Shown in pieces: positions 38,524 to 51,400 of a stretch of 64,000 nucleotides of DNA. Every line of letters starts with the position of its first letter. Within the stretch, counting starts at the first letter, position 1. The notes below the pieces were generated by a model. The model saw only the letters and a list, made by a program, of their open reading frames with translations. It ran no database searches and was not told the origin of the DNA. Made by a program: the position numbers and the translations under genes. The stretch covers positions 174,001-238,000 of the forward strand of contig CAWZYM010000406.1 in the NCBI GenBank assembly GCA_963966185.1, in the 5' to 3' direction. This DNA comes from Rhabditoides inermis (Eukaryota > Nematoda > Chromadorea > Rhabditida > Rhabditidae).

Positions 38524-40136
38524 TACTTGTTTACTTAAGTTGTTTACCTAAAAAATTGTAATTATTTACTTGTTACCTGTACCAAGTATGAACCTTCTAC
38601 CTCAAAAAATAACAAAGTTATAAATTTTATAACATTTCTGAGTATTAAAAAAACGGAAATTGAAAAATTAATTAAAATTCAAACAATAAATACAAATCTG
38701 AAATATTTCATGAATAAAGGTTTTACGGTAGTGATAAGTAAATAGAAAAATCCAGGTGTCAACTCTCATTTAGACAAAAGTTACAGGGTCGTAAAGTGAA
38801 ATTTGACGTTTATGCTGATTTATCTCAGGTGACAGGTGAGAGGCCACAGGTGAGATGGTACCTGGCAGGTACTCAGGACCTAAGGTGTCATTGGTGAAAG
38901 GGATGAGAGAATTATTCATTTTTCTAAGAAGTTGAAACTCAGATGTACTGTATTTCATGTTTTGCATCTTGCCTGATTGATCCTGTCAGCGGTCCATATG
39001 CTCAACTGCAAAAATGAGCCACATTTAGTTGAAAATCGAGGTTTTTTGAAAAAATGAAATCCTTCTACAGTGAAGCGAAAAATCTGAATCTTTGTCAGTA
39101 AATATAAGTTTTTGAGTTATGAATTACTGTGCAAAATCCAGGTCTCAACTCTTAGATAGTAAGGGATTGTAGTTGATCTAGTGAATCATGAAATATAATT
39201 TTTATTTTCAGTAATAGAGCTGAGCATACGTGTTTGTGTTGATTGTGTCATAGAGAGTAATTTACCATAAAAATTTGAAAAATTAATATTGAAAACGAAA
39301 GAAGTTATGATCAAAAATGTAAAATTTCTACGAAAATTTGAATATTCATATTTTGAAAACGGAACGAGTATTTCATTTGAAATTGAAATGGTGTGAACGG
39401 CCAAGTGTCTTCTATCATCAGCTGAAGTTTGAAATTTTAGTCTTCAAAACTAACAAAGATATTCAAGGTTTTTGCGTTTTGCATCTTACGTGATTGATCC
39501 TGTCAGAAAATGAAAATTGCTGTAAAACTTTTTTGAACTGGTTTTTCGAAATGAAACTGTAAAACTGTAAATAACACGCATGTTTCATGTTACTGTGCAA
39601 GTTTCATGACAAAATATGAAGTTTGAAGGTAGGTTTACATAGAAGTGGACCGAGTTGTTAGTGAACCCATTTAAGGAAATGATGTAGGAACCTATTCTGA
39701 TGTGTGTCTGTTAAGAGTGATTAGTTGATATTAATTTTGTAGTTTGAGTGTGAAATCTTTCTTCAGTCTTCAGTTATGTCCTTCTGAAATTTTGGAAATT
39801 CTATATAAACCCATATAAGGAGTTATCGGAATGAGTCCTAGTGACGTGTGTCAAGTCAATATAGTGTGCTAAGTCTAAGTTTACAGTATGAGATTCACAT
39901 CTTGAAACATGGACTGAGCATATGGGTGAAAAGTTTTTCAGGCTATGTCAAGTTCTTAGTAAAGTCATACGGTAAGTAGAGCTGTGAGCGTGAAAATGAA
40001 ACGATTGCATGCGGTCACCATAAGAGTGTTAAGTTTGGAGTATGAGCTGTGTAGGTGTAATAGTCACTGAGCTAGATGCTGTGAAAAAGGTAGCCACACC
40101 CGTCATAGCAAATTTTATATAGCCCTGCCAGGGCGA
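38524..40136. repeat. Type A unit lacking its 5' hairpins (1613 bp)
   Basis: Starts in the middle of the unit at TACTTGTTTACTTAAGTTG and is otherwise a regular type A unit. It lacks the hairpin cassette and about the first 390 bp. Confidence 0.8.
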
Positions 40137-42269
40137 CTAGCGGGCCGGAGGCTCGCTGCGCTTGCCTCCGGCCCGCTAGTGGCGGCGGCTTCGCCGCCGC
40201 ACTGCGCTTCGAGGCTCGCGCGCCTTCGGCGCGCTCGCCTCTTTGCGTCAACTCATCAAAACTTCAAATCTGAATTCTCCTATGGGTCTAGTACACATCA
40301 GACATCGAAATCTAAAGTTTTGAAGTTGTTTACGTTTTTGTTTACTTGTTTACCTGACTTGTAAACTTTACTGTTGAACTGTCACAGGAGTCTTGTACAG
40401 TTTAGTCATCAAAATCTCCAATTTATCTGTTGTTTACAATTTTGTTTACTTGTTTACTTATCATGTAAACATAAGATATGAATTGAACTATGGGTCTAGT
40501 ACACATCAGACATCAAAATCTCCACTTTTTGAGTTGTTTACTATTTTGTTTACTTGTTTACCTGACTTGTAAACACTATACGTTAACTCTCCTGAAGGTT
40601 TAGTATCGATTAGATATCAAAATCAGGAGATTTTGGGTTGTTTACTTTTTTGTTTACTTGTTTACCTTAAGTTATTTACCTAAAAATTGTAGTTGTTTAC
40701 TTGTAACCTGTACCAAGTATGAGTCTTTTACATCAAAAAATAACAAAGTTATAAATTTTATAACATTTCTGAGTATTAAAAAAGTCGAAATTGAAAAATT
40801 AATTAAAATTCAAACACTTAATAAAAATAATTCATGATTAAAGGTATTACGATAGTGATAATTAAAGAAGAAAATGCAGGTGTCAACTCTCATCTAGACG
40901 AAAGTTACGGAGTCGTAAAGTGAAATTTAAAGTTTATGCTAATTCATTCCAGGTGACAGATGAGAGGCGACAGGTGAGACGGTATGTATCTGGCAGGTAC
41001 TCAGGACCTAAGGTGTCATTGGTGAAAGGAATGAGAGAATAAAAAATATTTTTTCTAAGAAGTTGAAACTTAGATCTACTGTATTTTACGTTTTGCATCT
41101 TGCCTGATTGATCCTGTCAGCGGTCAATATGCTCAACTGAAAAAATGAGCCACATTTAGTTGAAAATGAAGGTTTTTTTGAAAAAGTGAAATCCTTCCAC
41201 AGTGAAGCGAAAAATCTGAAACTCTGTCAGTAAATATTAGTTTTTGAGTTATGAATTACTGTGTAAAATCCAGGTCTCAACTTTTATATAGTAAGGGATT
41301 GTAGTTGATCTAGTGAATCATGAAATATGATTTTTATTTTCAGTATTAAGGTTGAGCATACGTGTTTGTGTTGATTGTGTCATAGAGAGTAATTTACCAT
41401 AAAAATTTGAAAAAATTCATTTTGAAAACGAAAGAAGTTATGATCGAAAATGTAAAATTTTCACGAAAATTTGAATATTTATATTTTGAAAACGGAATGA
41501 GTATTTTCATTGAAATTGAAATGGTGTGAACGGCCAAGTGTCTTCTATGATCAGCTGAAGTTTGAAGTTTTAGTCTTCAAAACTAACAAAGATATTCAAG
41601 GTTTTTGCGTTTTGCATCTTACGTGATTGATCCTGTCAGTAAATGAAAAATGCTGTAAAACTTTTTTGAACTGGTTTTTCGAAATGAAACTGTAAAACTG
41701 TAAATAACACGCATGTTTCATGTTACTGTGCAAGTTTCATGACAAAATATGAAGTTTGAAGGTAGGTTTACATAGAAGTGGACCGAGTTGTCAGTGAACC
41801 CATTTAAGGAAAAGAGATAGGAACCGATGTTAACGTGTGTCTGTCAAGAGTGATTAGTTGATTTTAAGTTTGTAGTTTGAGTGTGAAATGTGTCTTCAGT
41901 CTTGAGTTATGTCCTTCTGAAATTTTGGAAATTCTATATAAACCCAAATAAGGAGTTATCGGAATGAGTCCTAGTGACGTGTGTCAAGTCAATATAGTGT
42001 GCTAAGTCTAAGTTTACAGTATGAAACTCACATCTTAAAACATGGACTGAGCATATGGGTGAAAAGTTTTTCAGGCTATGTCAAGTTGTTAGTAAAGTCA
42101 TACGGTAAATAGAGGTGTGAGCGTGAAAATGAAACGATTGCATGCGGTCAACATAAGAATGTTAAGTTTAGAGTATGAGCTGTGTAGGTGTAATAGTCAC
42201 TGAGCTAGATGCTGTGAAAAAGGTAGCCACACCCGTCATAGCAAATTTTATATAGCCCTGCCAGGGCGA
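40137..42269. repeat. Higher-order array unit, type E (2133 bp)
   Basis: Single-module unit with an extra forkhead block (about 40385-40570) and a diverged H1 centre (GCTCGCTGCGCTTGCC). The GGTATGTATCTGGCAGG variant at 40981 is unique to this copy. Confidence 0.8.
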
Positions 42270-44921
42270 CTAGCGGGCCGGAGGCTCGCTTCGCTCGCCT
42301 CCGGCCCGCTAGTGGCGGCGGCTTCGCCGCCGCACTGCGCTCCGAGGCTCGCGCGCCTTCGGCGCGCTCGCCTTTCCGCGTCAACTCATCAAAAAATCAA
42401 ATCTGAACTCTCCTATGGGTCTAGAACACATCAGACATCGGAATTTCAAGTATTGGAGTTGTTTACTACTTTGTTTATTTGTTTACCTAACTGGTAAACA
42501 CTACTTTGTAAATGTCCGAATGATTTAGTATCGATTACACATCAAAATCAGAAGATTTGGAGTTGTTTACTTGTTTGTTTACTTGTTTACTGTTGTTGTT
42601 TACGAAAAAAGTTGAACTTGTTTTTCTTGTTACTTGTACCAAGTATGGACGTTCTACCTTGAAAACCAACCGAAATAAAAAATTTAGTACAATTTTCAGT
42701 TTCAAACAGACGAAAATTGGAAAAAAAAATTAAAATTGAAACATTTATTAAAAATGTGAAATAATTCATGAATAAATGTATTACGGTAGTGATAATTAAA
42801 AAGAAAAATCCAGATGTCAACTCTCATCTAGACGAAAGTTACTGGGTCGTGAAGTGAATACTGAAGTTTATGCTAATTTATTTCAGGTGACAGGTGAGAG
42901 GCGACAGGTGAGATGGTACCTGGCAGGTACTCAGGACCTAAGGTGTCATTGGTGAAAAGGATGAAAGAATCAAAAATAATCTCAAGTTTATTATTTTGTG
43001 TTGTTTACTATTTTGTTTATTTGTTTACCTAACTGGTAAACACTACTCTGTATCTCTCCGATTGATTTAGCATCGATTAGACATCAAAATCAGAAGATTT
43101 GGAGTTGTTTACTTGTTTGTTTACTTGTTTACTGTTGTTGTTTATCAAAAAAGTTGAACTTGTTTTCTTGTTATCTGTACTAAGTTTGAACCTTCTACCT
43201 TGAAAACCAACCGAGATATAAATTTTAATACAATTTTCAGAATTAAACAGACGAAAACTGAAAAAAATTGAAACATTTATTAAAAACTTGAATTAATTCA
43301 TGAATAAAGGTACTACGGTAGTGATAATTAAATAGAAAAATCCAGGTGTCAACTCTCATCTAGACAAAAGTTACAGGGTCGTAAAGTGATATTTGAAGTT
43401 TATGCTAATTTATCTCAGGTGACAGGTGAGAGGCGACAGGTGAGATGGTACATACCTGGCAGGTACTCAGAACCTAAGGTGTCATTGGTGGAAGGGATGA
43501 GATAATTAATCATTTTTCTAAGAAGTTGAAACATAGTTGTACTGTATTTTACGTTTTGCATCTTGAGGAGTCAACTCTCATCTAGACGAAAGTTACAGGG
43601 TCGTAAAGTGAAATTTGAAGTTTGTGCTAATTTATCTCAGGTGACAGATGAGAGGCGACAGGTGAGACGGTACCGGGCAGGTACTCAAGACCTAAGGTGT
43701 CAATGGTCAAAGTAATGAGATAATTAAAAATAGTTTTTCTAAGAAGTTGAATCTTAGATCTACTGTATTTTACGTTTTGCATCTTGCCTGATTGATCCTG
43801 TCAGCGGTCCATATGCTCAACTGCAAAAATGAGCCACATTTAGTTGAAAATCGAGGTTTTTTGAAAAAATGAAATCCTTCTACAGTGAAGCGAAAAATCT
43901 GAATCTTTGTCAGTAAATATTAGTTTTTGAGTTATGAATTACTGTGCAAAATCCAGGTCTCAACTCTTAGATAGTAAGGGATTGTAGTTGATCTAGTGAA
44001 TCATGAAATATGATTTTTCTTTTCAGTAATAGAGCTGAGCATACGTGTTTGTGTTGATTGTGTCATAGAGAGTGATTTACAATAAAAATTTGAAAAATTA
44101 ATATTGAAAACGAAAGAAGTTATGATCAAAAATCTAAAATTTCCACGAAAATTTGAACATTCATATTTTGAAAACGGAATGAGTATTTCATTTGAAATTG
44201 AAATGGTGTGAACGGCCAAGTGTCTTCTATCATCAGCTGTAGTTTGAAATTTTAGTCTTCAAAACTAACAAAGATATTCAAGATTTTTGCGTTTTGCATC
44301 TTGCGTGATTGATCCTGTCAGAAAATGAAAAATGCTGTAAAACTTTTTTGAACTGGTTTTTCGAAGCGAAACTGTAAAACTGTGAATAACATGCATGTTT
44401 CATGTTACTGTGCAAGTTTCATGTCAAAATATGAAGTTTGAAGGTAGGTTTACATAGAAGTGGACCGAGTTGTTAGTGAACCCATTTAAGGAAATTAAAA
44501 GTGATTAGTTGATCTTAAGTTTGTAGTTTAAGTGTGAAATGTTTCTTCAGTCTTGAGTTATGTTCATCTGAAAGTTCGGAAATTCTATATAAACCCATAT
44601 AAGGAGTTATCGGAATGAGTTCTAGTGACGTGTGTCAAGTGAATATAGTGTGCTTAGTTTAAGTTTACAGTATGAGATTCACATCTTAAAACATGGACTG
44701 AGCATATGAGTTAAAAGTTTTTCAGGCTATGTCAAGTTGTTAGTAAAGTCATACGGTAAGTAGAGGTGTGAGCGTGAAATAGAAACGATTGCATGCGGTC
44801 ACCATAAGAGTGTTAAGTTTAGAATATGAGCTGTGTAGGTGTTATAGTCACTGAGCTACATGTTGTGAAAAAGGTAGCCACAAGGACCATAGCAAATTTT
44901 ATATAGCCCCTGCCAGGGCGA
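42270..44921. repeat. Higher-order array unit, type F (2652 bp), composite
   Basis: Starts as type D. Partial CAGGTG-rich segments are repeated at about 42890, 43430 and 43650, giving a rearranged, more diverged unit. The repeat word TTTTGCATCTTGAGGAGTCAACTC at 43555 marks a deletion joint. Confidence 0.75.
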
Positions 44922-46690
44922 CTAGCGGGCCGGAGGCTCGCTTCATCAGACATCGGAATTTCAAGTATTGGAGTTGTTTACTACTTCGTTTATTTGTTTA
45001 CCTAACTGGTAAACACTACTTTGTAAATGTCCGATTGATTTAGTATCGATTAGACATCAAAATCACAAGATTTGGAGTTGTTTACTGTTGTTGTTTACGA
45101 AAAAAGTTGAACTTGCTTTTCTTGTTACTTGTACCAAGTATGGACGTTCTACCTTGAAAACCAACCGAGATATAAATTTTAGTACAATTTTCAGTTTCAA
45201 ACAGACGAAAATAGGAAAAAAATAAAATTGAAACGTTTTTAAAAAAATGTGAATTAATTCATGAATAAAGGTATTACGGTAGTGATAATTAAACAGAAAA
45301 ATCCAGGTGTCAACTCTGATCTAGACGAAAGTTACAGGGTCGTAAAGTGAAATTTGAAGTTTATGCTAATTTATCTCAGGTGACAGATGAGAGGCGACAG
45401 GTGAGACGGTACCTGGCAGGTACTCAGGACCTAAGGTGTCATTGGTCAAAGGAATGAGAGAATTAAAAATAGTTTTACTAAGAAGTTGAAACTTAGATGT
45501 ACTGTATTTTACGTTTTGCATCTTACCTGATTGATCCTGTCAGCGGTCAATATGCTCAACTGCAAAAATGAGCCACATTTAGTTGAAAATCAAGGTTTTT
45601 TGAAAAAGTGAAATCCTTCTACAGTGAGGCGAAAAATCTGAATCTTCGTCAGTAAATATTAGTTTTTGAGTTATGAATTACTGTGTAAAATCCAGGTCTA
45701 AACTAAAGTTAGTAAGGGATTGTAGTTGATCTAATGAATCATGAAATATGATTTTTATTTTCAGTAACAAGGTTACGCAAACGTGTTTGTGTTGATTGTG
45801 TCAAAGAGAGTGATTTACCATAAAAATTTGAAAAATTAATTTTGAAAACGAACGAAGTTATGATCCAAAATGTAAAATTTTCACGAAAATTTGAATATTT
45901 ATATTTTGAAAACGGAAAAAGTTTTTTATTAGAAATTGAAATGGTGTGAACGGCCAAGTGTCTTCTATCATCAGCTAAAGTTTGAAAATTTAGTCTTCAA
46001 AACTAACAAAGATATTCAAGGTTTTTGCGTTTTGCATCTTACGTGATTGATCCTGTCAGAAAATGAAAAATGCTGTAAAACTTTTTTGAACTGGTTTTTT
46101 GAAATGAAACTGTAAAACTGCAAATAACATGCATGTTTCATGTTACTGTGCAAGTTTCATGTCAAAATATGAAGTTTGAAGGTAGGTTTACATAGAAGTG
46201 GACCGAGTTGTTAGTGAACCCATTTAAGGAAATGATAAAGGAACCTATGCTAATGTGTGTCTGTTAGGAGTGATTAGTTGATATTAATTTTGTAGTTTGA
46301 GTGTGAAATGTTTCTTCAGTCTTGAGTTATGTCCTTTTGAAATTTTGGAAATTCTATATAAACCCATATAAGGAGTTATCGGAATAAGTCGTAGTGACGT
46401 GTGTCAAGTCAATATAGCGTGCTAAGTCTAAGTTTACAGTATTAGATTCACATCTTGAAACATGGACTGAGCATATGGGTGAAAAGTTTTTTAGGCTATG
46501 TCAAGTTGTTAGTAAAGTCATATGGTAAGTAGAGGTGTGAGCGTGAAAATGAAACGATTGCATGCGGTCACCATAAGAATGTTAAGTTTAGAGTATGAGC
46601 TGTGTAGGTGTAATAGTCACTGAGCTAGATGTTGTGAAATCCCCAGCCACAAGGACCATAGCAAATTTTATATAGCCCCAGCCGGGGCGA
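44922..46690. repeat. Higher-order array unit with truncated hairpin (1769 bp)
   Basis: H1 is cut off after CTAGCGGGCCGGAGGCTCGCTT and joined to CATCAGACATCGGAATTTC; H2, H3 and the lead are missing. The rest is type D-like and the most diverged of the array. Ends with TAGCCCCAGCCGGGGCGA. Confidence 0.8.
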
Positions 46691-46914
46691 CTAGCCCGAG
46701 CGGCGCTGGCGCGCCGCTCGGGCTAGGGCCGCCTTCGGCGGCCTCACCACTCGAACATCAAAACTGAAATCATAAATCAAATCTAATTTCAGAACTAATG
46801 TTCGCTCACAAACCTCTAATTTAACTAAGAACTACATTACAATAATCAATACCAAAATTTAAGACAATTTGACGTTGTTTACAATTTTGTTTACTTGTTT
46901 ACACTTTATGTAAA
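46691..46914. repeat. Class II unit, left part, interrupted by the LTR element
   Basis: Starts with CTAGCCCGAG...CTCGGGCTAG and GGGCCGCCTTCGGCGGCCT. It breaks off at ACACTTTATGTAAA, where the LTR element begins, and continues at 57514. Intact units read TTATGTAAACAACATTTTTG at this point, for example near 6780. Confidence 0.9.
46911..46914. other. Target site duplication, left
   Basis: TAAA directly before the 5' LTR, repeated at 57514-57517 after the 3' LTR. Removing the element and one TAAA restores the unit consensus TTATGTAAACAACATTT, which confirms the boundaries. Confidence 0.9.
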
Positions 46915-47154
46915 TGTCGCGTGTGAGTGCGCGAGAGCATTAGGGAGTGATGTAACAATCACCCCAGCAGAGCAGAGAGAGAGAGAGCACAGAGAAAGGA
47001 GAGAACCGCCACACCCCCAAGGATCCCCAGTAACCTTGGATGTTCTGATCTTGTTTCTGGTCTTAGCGTTTGAATAAATGTTATTCAGAGTCCTTGTTTA
47101 GTCTATTGCACACACAGAGAGTGAACTCCCACAAACCAGACCCCAAATATAACA
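46915..47154 (+). repeat. 5' LTR (240 bp)
   Basis: TGTCGCGTGTG...ATATAACA; by eye no difference from the 3' LTR. It contains a short GA run (46974-46986) and AATAAA at 47073-47078 set in the inverted repeat TGAATAA-ATG-TTATTCA. No clear TATA box is visible. Confidence 0.92.
47073..47078 (+). promoter_or_regulatory. LTR poly(A) signal in a small hairpin
   Basis: AATAAA inside a 7-bp inverted repeat with loop ATG. The functional copy for element transcripts would be the one in the 3' LTR (57432-57437). Confidence 0.55.
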
Positions 47155-47172
47155 TGGAGGATCCCGGTTCTC
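47155..47172 (+). promoter_or_regulatory. Putative tRNA primer-binding site
   Basis: TGGAGGATCCCGGTTCTC follows the 5' LTR directly. Its complement ends in CCA, as a tRNA 3' end should. The tRNA species could not be named from sequence alone. Confidence 0.6.
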
Positions 47173-48464
47173 TCTAGTGCAATGGATTAACTGACAATGA
47201 AACATTTTTCTAGCATTTCTCTTCTTTTCTCTATCTTGTCTCTCTTCTTTTCTTCGAACGACGTGTGAAAATGAGTGCCGTGTTTACTGTAAATAGTGTA
47301 CAGTTACTGTTTTGTGGCCGCACAGAGAGTGGGCTAAATCTATTTCGTGCTTCCCAGATTTTCCATCAACACCTCTGTATCCGTGATTCCGTGATTTCCG
47401 TGATTCCGTGATTTCCGTGATTCCGTGATTTCCGTGATTTCCGTGACTCCGTGAATTCCGTGACAACTTACCGTAAACTGTAATGCGTTTTCCATCCCTA
47501 ATTTGTATCGTTCCTCTCACATCTATCCAACACACTTAGCCCTCTCTGTGCCACTGTCTTAAGGTCGACCAAAAAATTCCAAAACAAACAAAAACTTTAG
47601 ACTATTCAATTCAATCAGCGTCTGAGTGTGAGTCATGGCATACGGTAACTGCAGTGCAATTCTAGCGCGCACGCGCAGTCGTAATCGTAATTAGCCATTT
47701 ATCAAGCGCCTCCCAGCATTCAGATGTGTAGCAATTTCGCTGCCAATCCCCTGTCACACCGCGAGATCGACAGACAAATAGCAATACACTTTCTGGCACA
47801 TCAATAATCCGCGAGAGCCATTCATCTGAGCCGACTTCGACCCTCGCGCAGGGATTACAATAGGGTCATGACAAATGGGATCATTGGCGCCTGCCTGGCA
47901 CTTTACAGCTACGCCAGCTCCGAGTCTTACTGTTGCTTGCAGGGTGAGGCCACGCCCACTCTATTTGCATACCTGGACACGAGAAGCCGCACCTGATCTT
48001 ATCCTTTTAATTTGTTTATCACCCCATCGCATTCAAGCATTTCTCATTACTAGCGCTGATCAAAGACCGTTTAAGGTAATACTCGAATTCGGTAATTCAC
48101 AAAGTCTACCCGCTTTGACGACCAACCGCTCCGAGCCGAGTTCTTTCACACACACACCACCGACACCAGTCAACAGCCGAGGTACGCAATTTTACCCATT
48201 CTTTTCTGATCTTTGGGTTCGGGTTTGAGATACCAGCTGTACAGTGTGTGCGAGTTTGGGAAAGGTTGAGCAGCGTGAAAAGTCTTTAAAAATATATATA
48301 GCGTCTTTCCTTTTCTATCTCTTGTCTATCATCTGGAATAGGATACGGTAGCTGCGCGCTGACATATATCTATATATCTCTATCGTACTACATCCTTTGT
48401 TCCTCGGTTAAGCATTCTGATCCGCGACTTCCTGCCTCACCGCGCGATACTTGCATACCGTTGA
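47173..48464 (+). other. Long untranslated leader of the LTR element
   Basis: About 1.3 kb without a long open frame. It contains a run of TTCCGTGA(T) repeats at 47381-47463 and possible splice donors (G|GTGAGG at 47944, AG|GTACGC at 48182) that could feed the acceptors before ORF2 and ORF3. The packaging signal would be expected here but is not recognisable. Confidence 0.55.
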
Positions 48465-51400
48465 ATGAGCGGTAGTGATTCGGAATCCAGCGACGACACC
48501 GTCAACGGAAACCCTAGCACGCCGCAGCAGCCCGCGCAAGCGCCGCAATCCAACCTACGCGACGAGCGTGCAATCCAACGCGAGCAAGTGAGAAATCAGC
48601 AGCGTGAGCAGCGCGAAGCACTTGAAGCTATTAGAGCCGCGCAAGCCGCCGCAGACGCGCAAGCAGCTCTAGACGCGCAAGCAGCAGCAGACGCGCAAGC
48701 AGCAGCAGACGCGCAAGCAGCTCTAGACGCGCAAGCAGCAGCAGACGCGCAAGCAGCATTGGCGCAAGAGGAGGAGGAATTGGAGATGGCAGGGCTGTCT
48801 CTCCTCATTCCCGAGATCGGGAAGTGGCCAAAATTCAATGGAAATGGGTCTCTGACTCGATTCACCAAGGGGCTGAATGAGCGTGCGAACTTTCTCGGCT
48901 GGGATGCAGCGAAAGTCACCAACTTGATGCCTTTCTTGCTCGAGAATGAGGCGCGCGAGCGTTACGACAACTATGACAGCGCGACCAAGGGTGATTACAC
49001 GGAAGTGATCAAGCAGTTGAAGATCGACTTCAACACCGAGCTGTACAAGGGTCGTCTCATGAAAAACCTCACGTCCGTGCGCCAGGGCAATAGTGAGAGC
49101 GTGAATCAATTCTCGAACAGGATCAGCGATCTCGCTGATGACCTGGGAGAGAGTGATGGCGGAAAAGAGTCCCTCAAGAAGGCCAACTTCTGGAGAGGTC
49201 TCAGGAAGCCTATCCAGGATCAGATGATCATGTGGGGGAAATCTTCTGGTACTTTCGATGAGCTGAAAAAGGCAGCGTCGGAAATTGAGATTCGCATCCG
49301 CATGGTAGATGATCAGAAGGAAACGGACTCTCTTTCAGCATCGGTAAATGCGATGAGCGTGACTGACAATTCGCGGGATGCCAAGCGTTCTGATTCGCGC
49401 AGCGACTACGGTAGATCTGACAATAAGCGCGATCGCCGAGGCCGCTATGACCGCAAACACGAAAGCTCGCAATCGCAGCACAACACCTCGCACAACCACA
49501 GCACGCGCAATGAGCGTGACAACAATCATTCTCGTGAGCATTTCCAGCGTTCCAATTCGCGCGACGCGTACAAAAACAGGGGTTATTCCAGCGAGCGTCA
49601 ACGTCACGATTCTCGTGACAGGCGTGATAGGCGCGATTCCCGTGACAGGTACGATCAGCGTGAGCGTCACTACTCGCGTGACCGTCGCGACTCGCGTGAC
49701 CGTCACTATTCGCGTGATCGTCGCGATTCGCGTGACCGTCACTACTCGCGCGACCGTCGTGACTCGCGTGATCGTCGCGATTCGCGTGACTATCGCGATT
49801 CTCGTGATCGCCGCGACTCTCGCAATCGCCGTGAGCACCGTTCGCGTTCCCATGACCGCTCTCGCTACCAAGACAGGTCCCGCTCTCGTGATCGGAGAAA
49901 CGGCCACGGTGGCAGAAACGATTCTAGGGATCGCCGTCACTATTCGCGTGACAGGTCTTACGGGCGAGACCACTCGAGGGAGAGATATCGCTCTGGAGAG
50001 TGCAGACGCGAGAGTCTGCCGAGAGAACACTCACCCGAGAGAGAGGATTACAACCAGTCTCGCGACCAGGACTACGGTAATGAGAAGCGAGTGCGCTTTG
50101 ACAGCCGCAGCCCTATGCGCTCGTCATCCGCTCGCATTCCGTTCACCATGTTCATTGTGACCATGTGTCTTCTCGCTACCGGAGCAGATGCGTTTCAAAT
50201 CTGCGGAAAGGGAAAGAGTGGACATGCGGTGGCATTCCCGGAACCGATTGATTGTAATACGCGCAAACTCAGCAGGGTGCTTCTCACACAAGCAGATGTA
50301 TACACGCAGCGCACTGAACCAGTCAAATTTGCAGCGTACAATTGTTTTAATAAGACGCGCCAGATTTGCACATCCAGCTTTCTACACTGGACTCTCGACG
50401 TCAGCTCCGACAACACCTACACCACTCCGATTGGAGAGATGGAGTGTCGGGAAATGGCATTGAAGCGCATTTTTGAGGGCAAAGCGTTGCGTCGTTTCAG
50501 CGAGCATGTGTTCGGCACAGACAACCAGGTCACGTTCTCCTATCCTCTTCTGGGCGAGAAATGTACGACAACTACAAACGTCTACATTGAAGAGGGTGAG
50601 ATAGCCACATTTGATGGTTACACAATGTTGTCAAACATTGGTGATCTAGCCGGTTGTAAAATAGCATCGCGAGTCTGCCAAGGTCATCATGGCATAGTCA
50701 TCTGGAACAATAATAAAGCGAATCTGTTGGGTCTGTGCAAATATGAGCTCAGCATCTCGGGAGTAGCCTATGCGACCGAGAGACATGTGGTTATTGACAA
50801 ACTACAGGCTGCATTTGTATTCACCAATAAATCAACAGAGCGCTCGCACAGATATGACTGGTGCATTCCTGAGACTGCGCAAGCAATGGATAATGGCGTT
50901 TACATTGACTTTCCCGAGAGAGCATTGCATGCATACTTGCGTTATATGTCATTCCCTGACATCATGCGACAGAAGGTCAAACTGATAGACTCGATCAATG
51001 AGCGGCATAGAAACCATTCGAGTGAGCTTACGGTCAAGCGTCATCCAAAACTCACTCGCATAAAGAGGGACGGCCTAGCCATCCTCAAAGGGTCGCCGCA
51101 TAAGACAGATCGCTATATCCATGCAATCAACGAAACGGGTCTGGCTAAATCGTCTGAAGCAGCTCACCTGGCTAGACACAATCAGGCCGCACCCAATTTC
51201 ACGTTGATCGATAATACGAGCATTCCCCATGAGCAGCGCCAAGATGAGCGTCACAAAGAGCTTAATACCAAGGTCCAATATCTTGCTGTCAAAATTCAAG
51301 AGGACCTGAACAGGGATTTTAGCTATCTTTGGAATAGAATCTGTTTGGTTACAAATGCCCAGTACCATTCGATCCGCGCAATGGCACTGTTGGATGCGAC

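Noticed and set aside
13670..42500. Many ~61-residue plus-strand frames starting MAAASPPHC at the hairpins
   Set aside because: They are read-through of the GC-rich palindromes; composition follows the hairpins and the frames end at once in the AT-rich lead.
14733..45957. Recurrent 72-residue minus-strand frame (MAVHTISISN...) in most 1-kb modules
   Set aside because: Explained by recent amplification. Several copies are broken (for example the unit at 18714, where GTGTCAT became ATGTCAT and creates a stop, and a one-base loss near 28765), and there is no homology or expression signal. A codon-position test of substitutions would settle it.
49335..50160. Long alternative frames (plus strand 260 aa, minus strand 231 aa) within ORF1
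   Set aside because: They run over the SRDRRD-coding repeat and consist of Thr/Val/Arg/Ile periodicities, shadows of that repeat.
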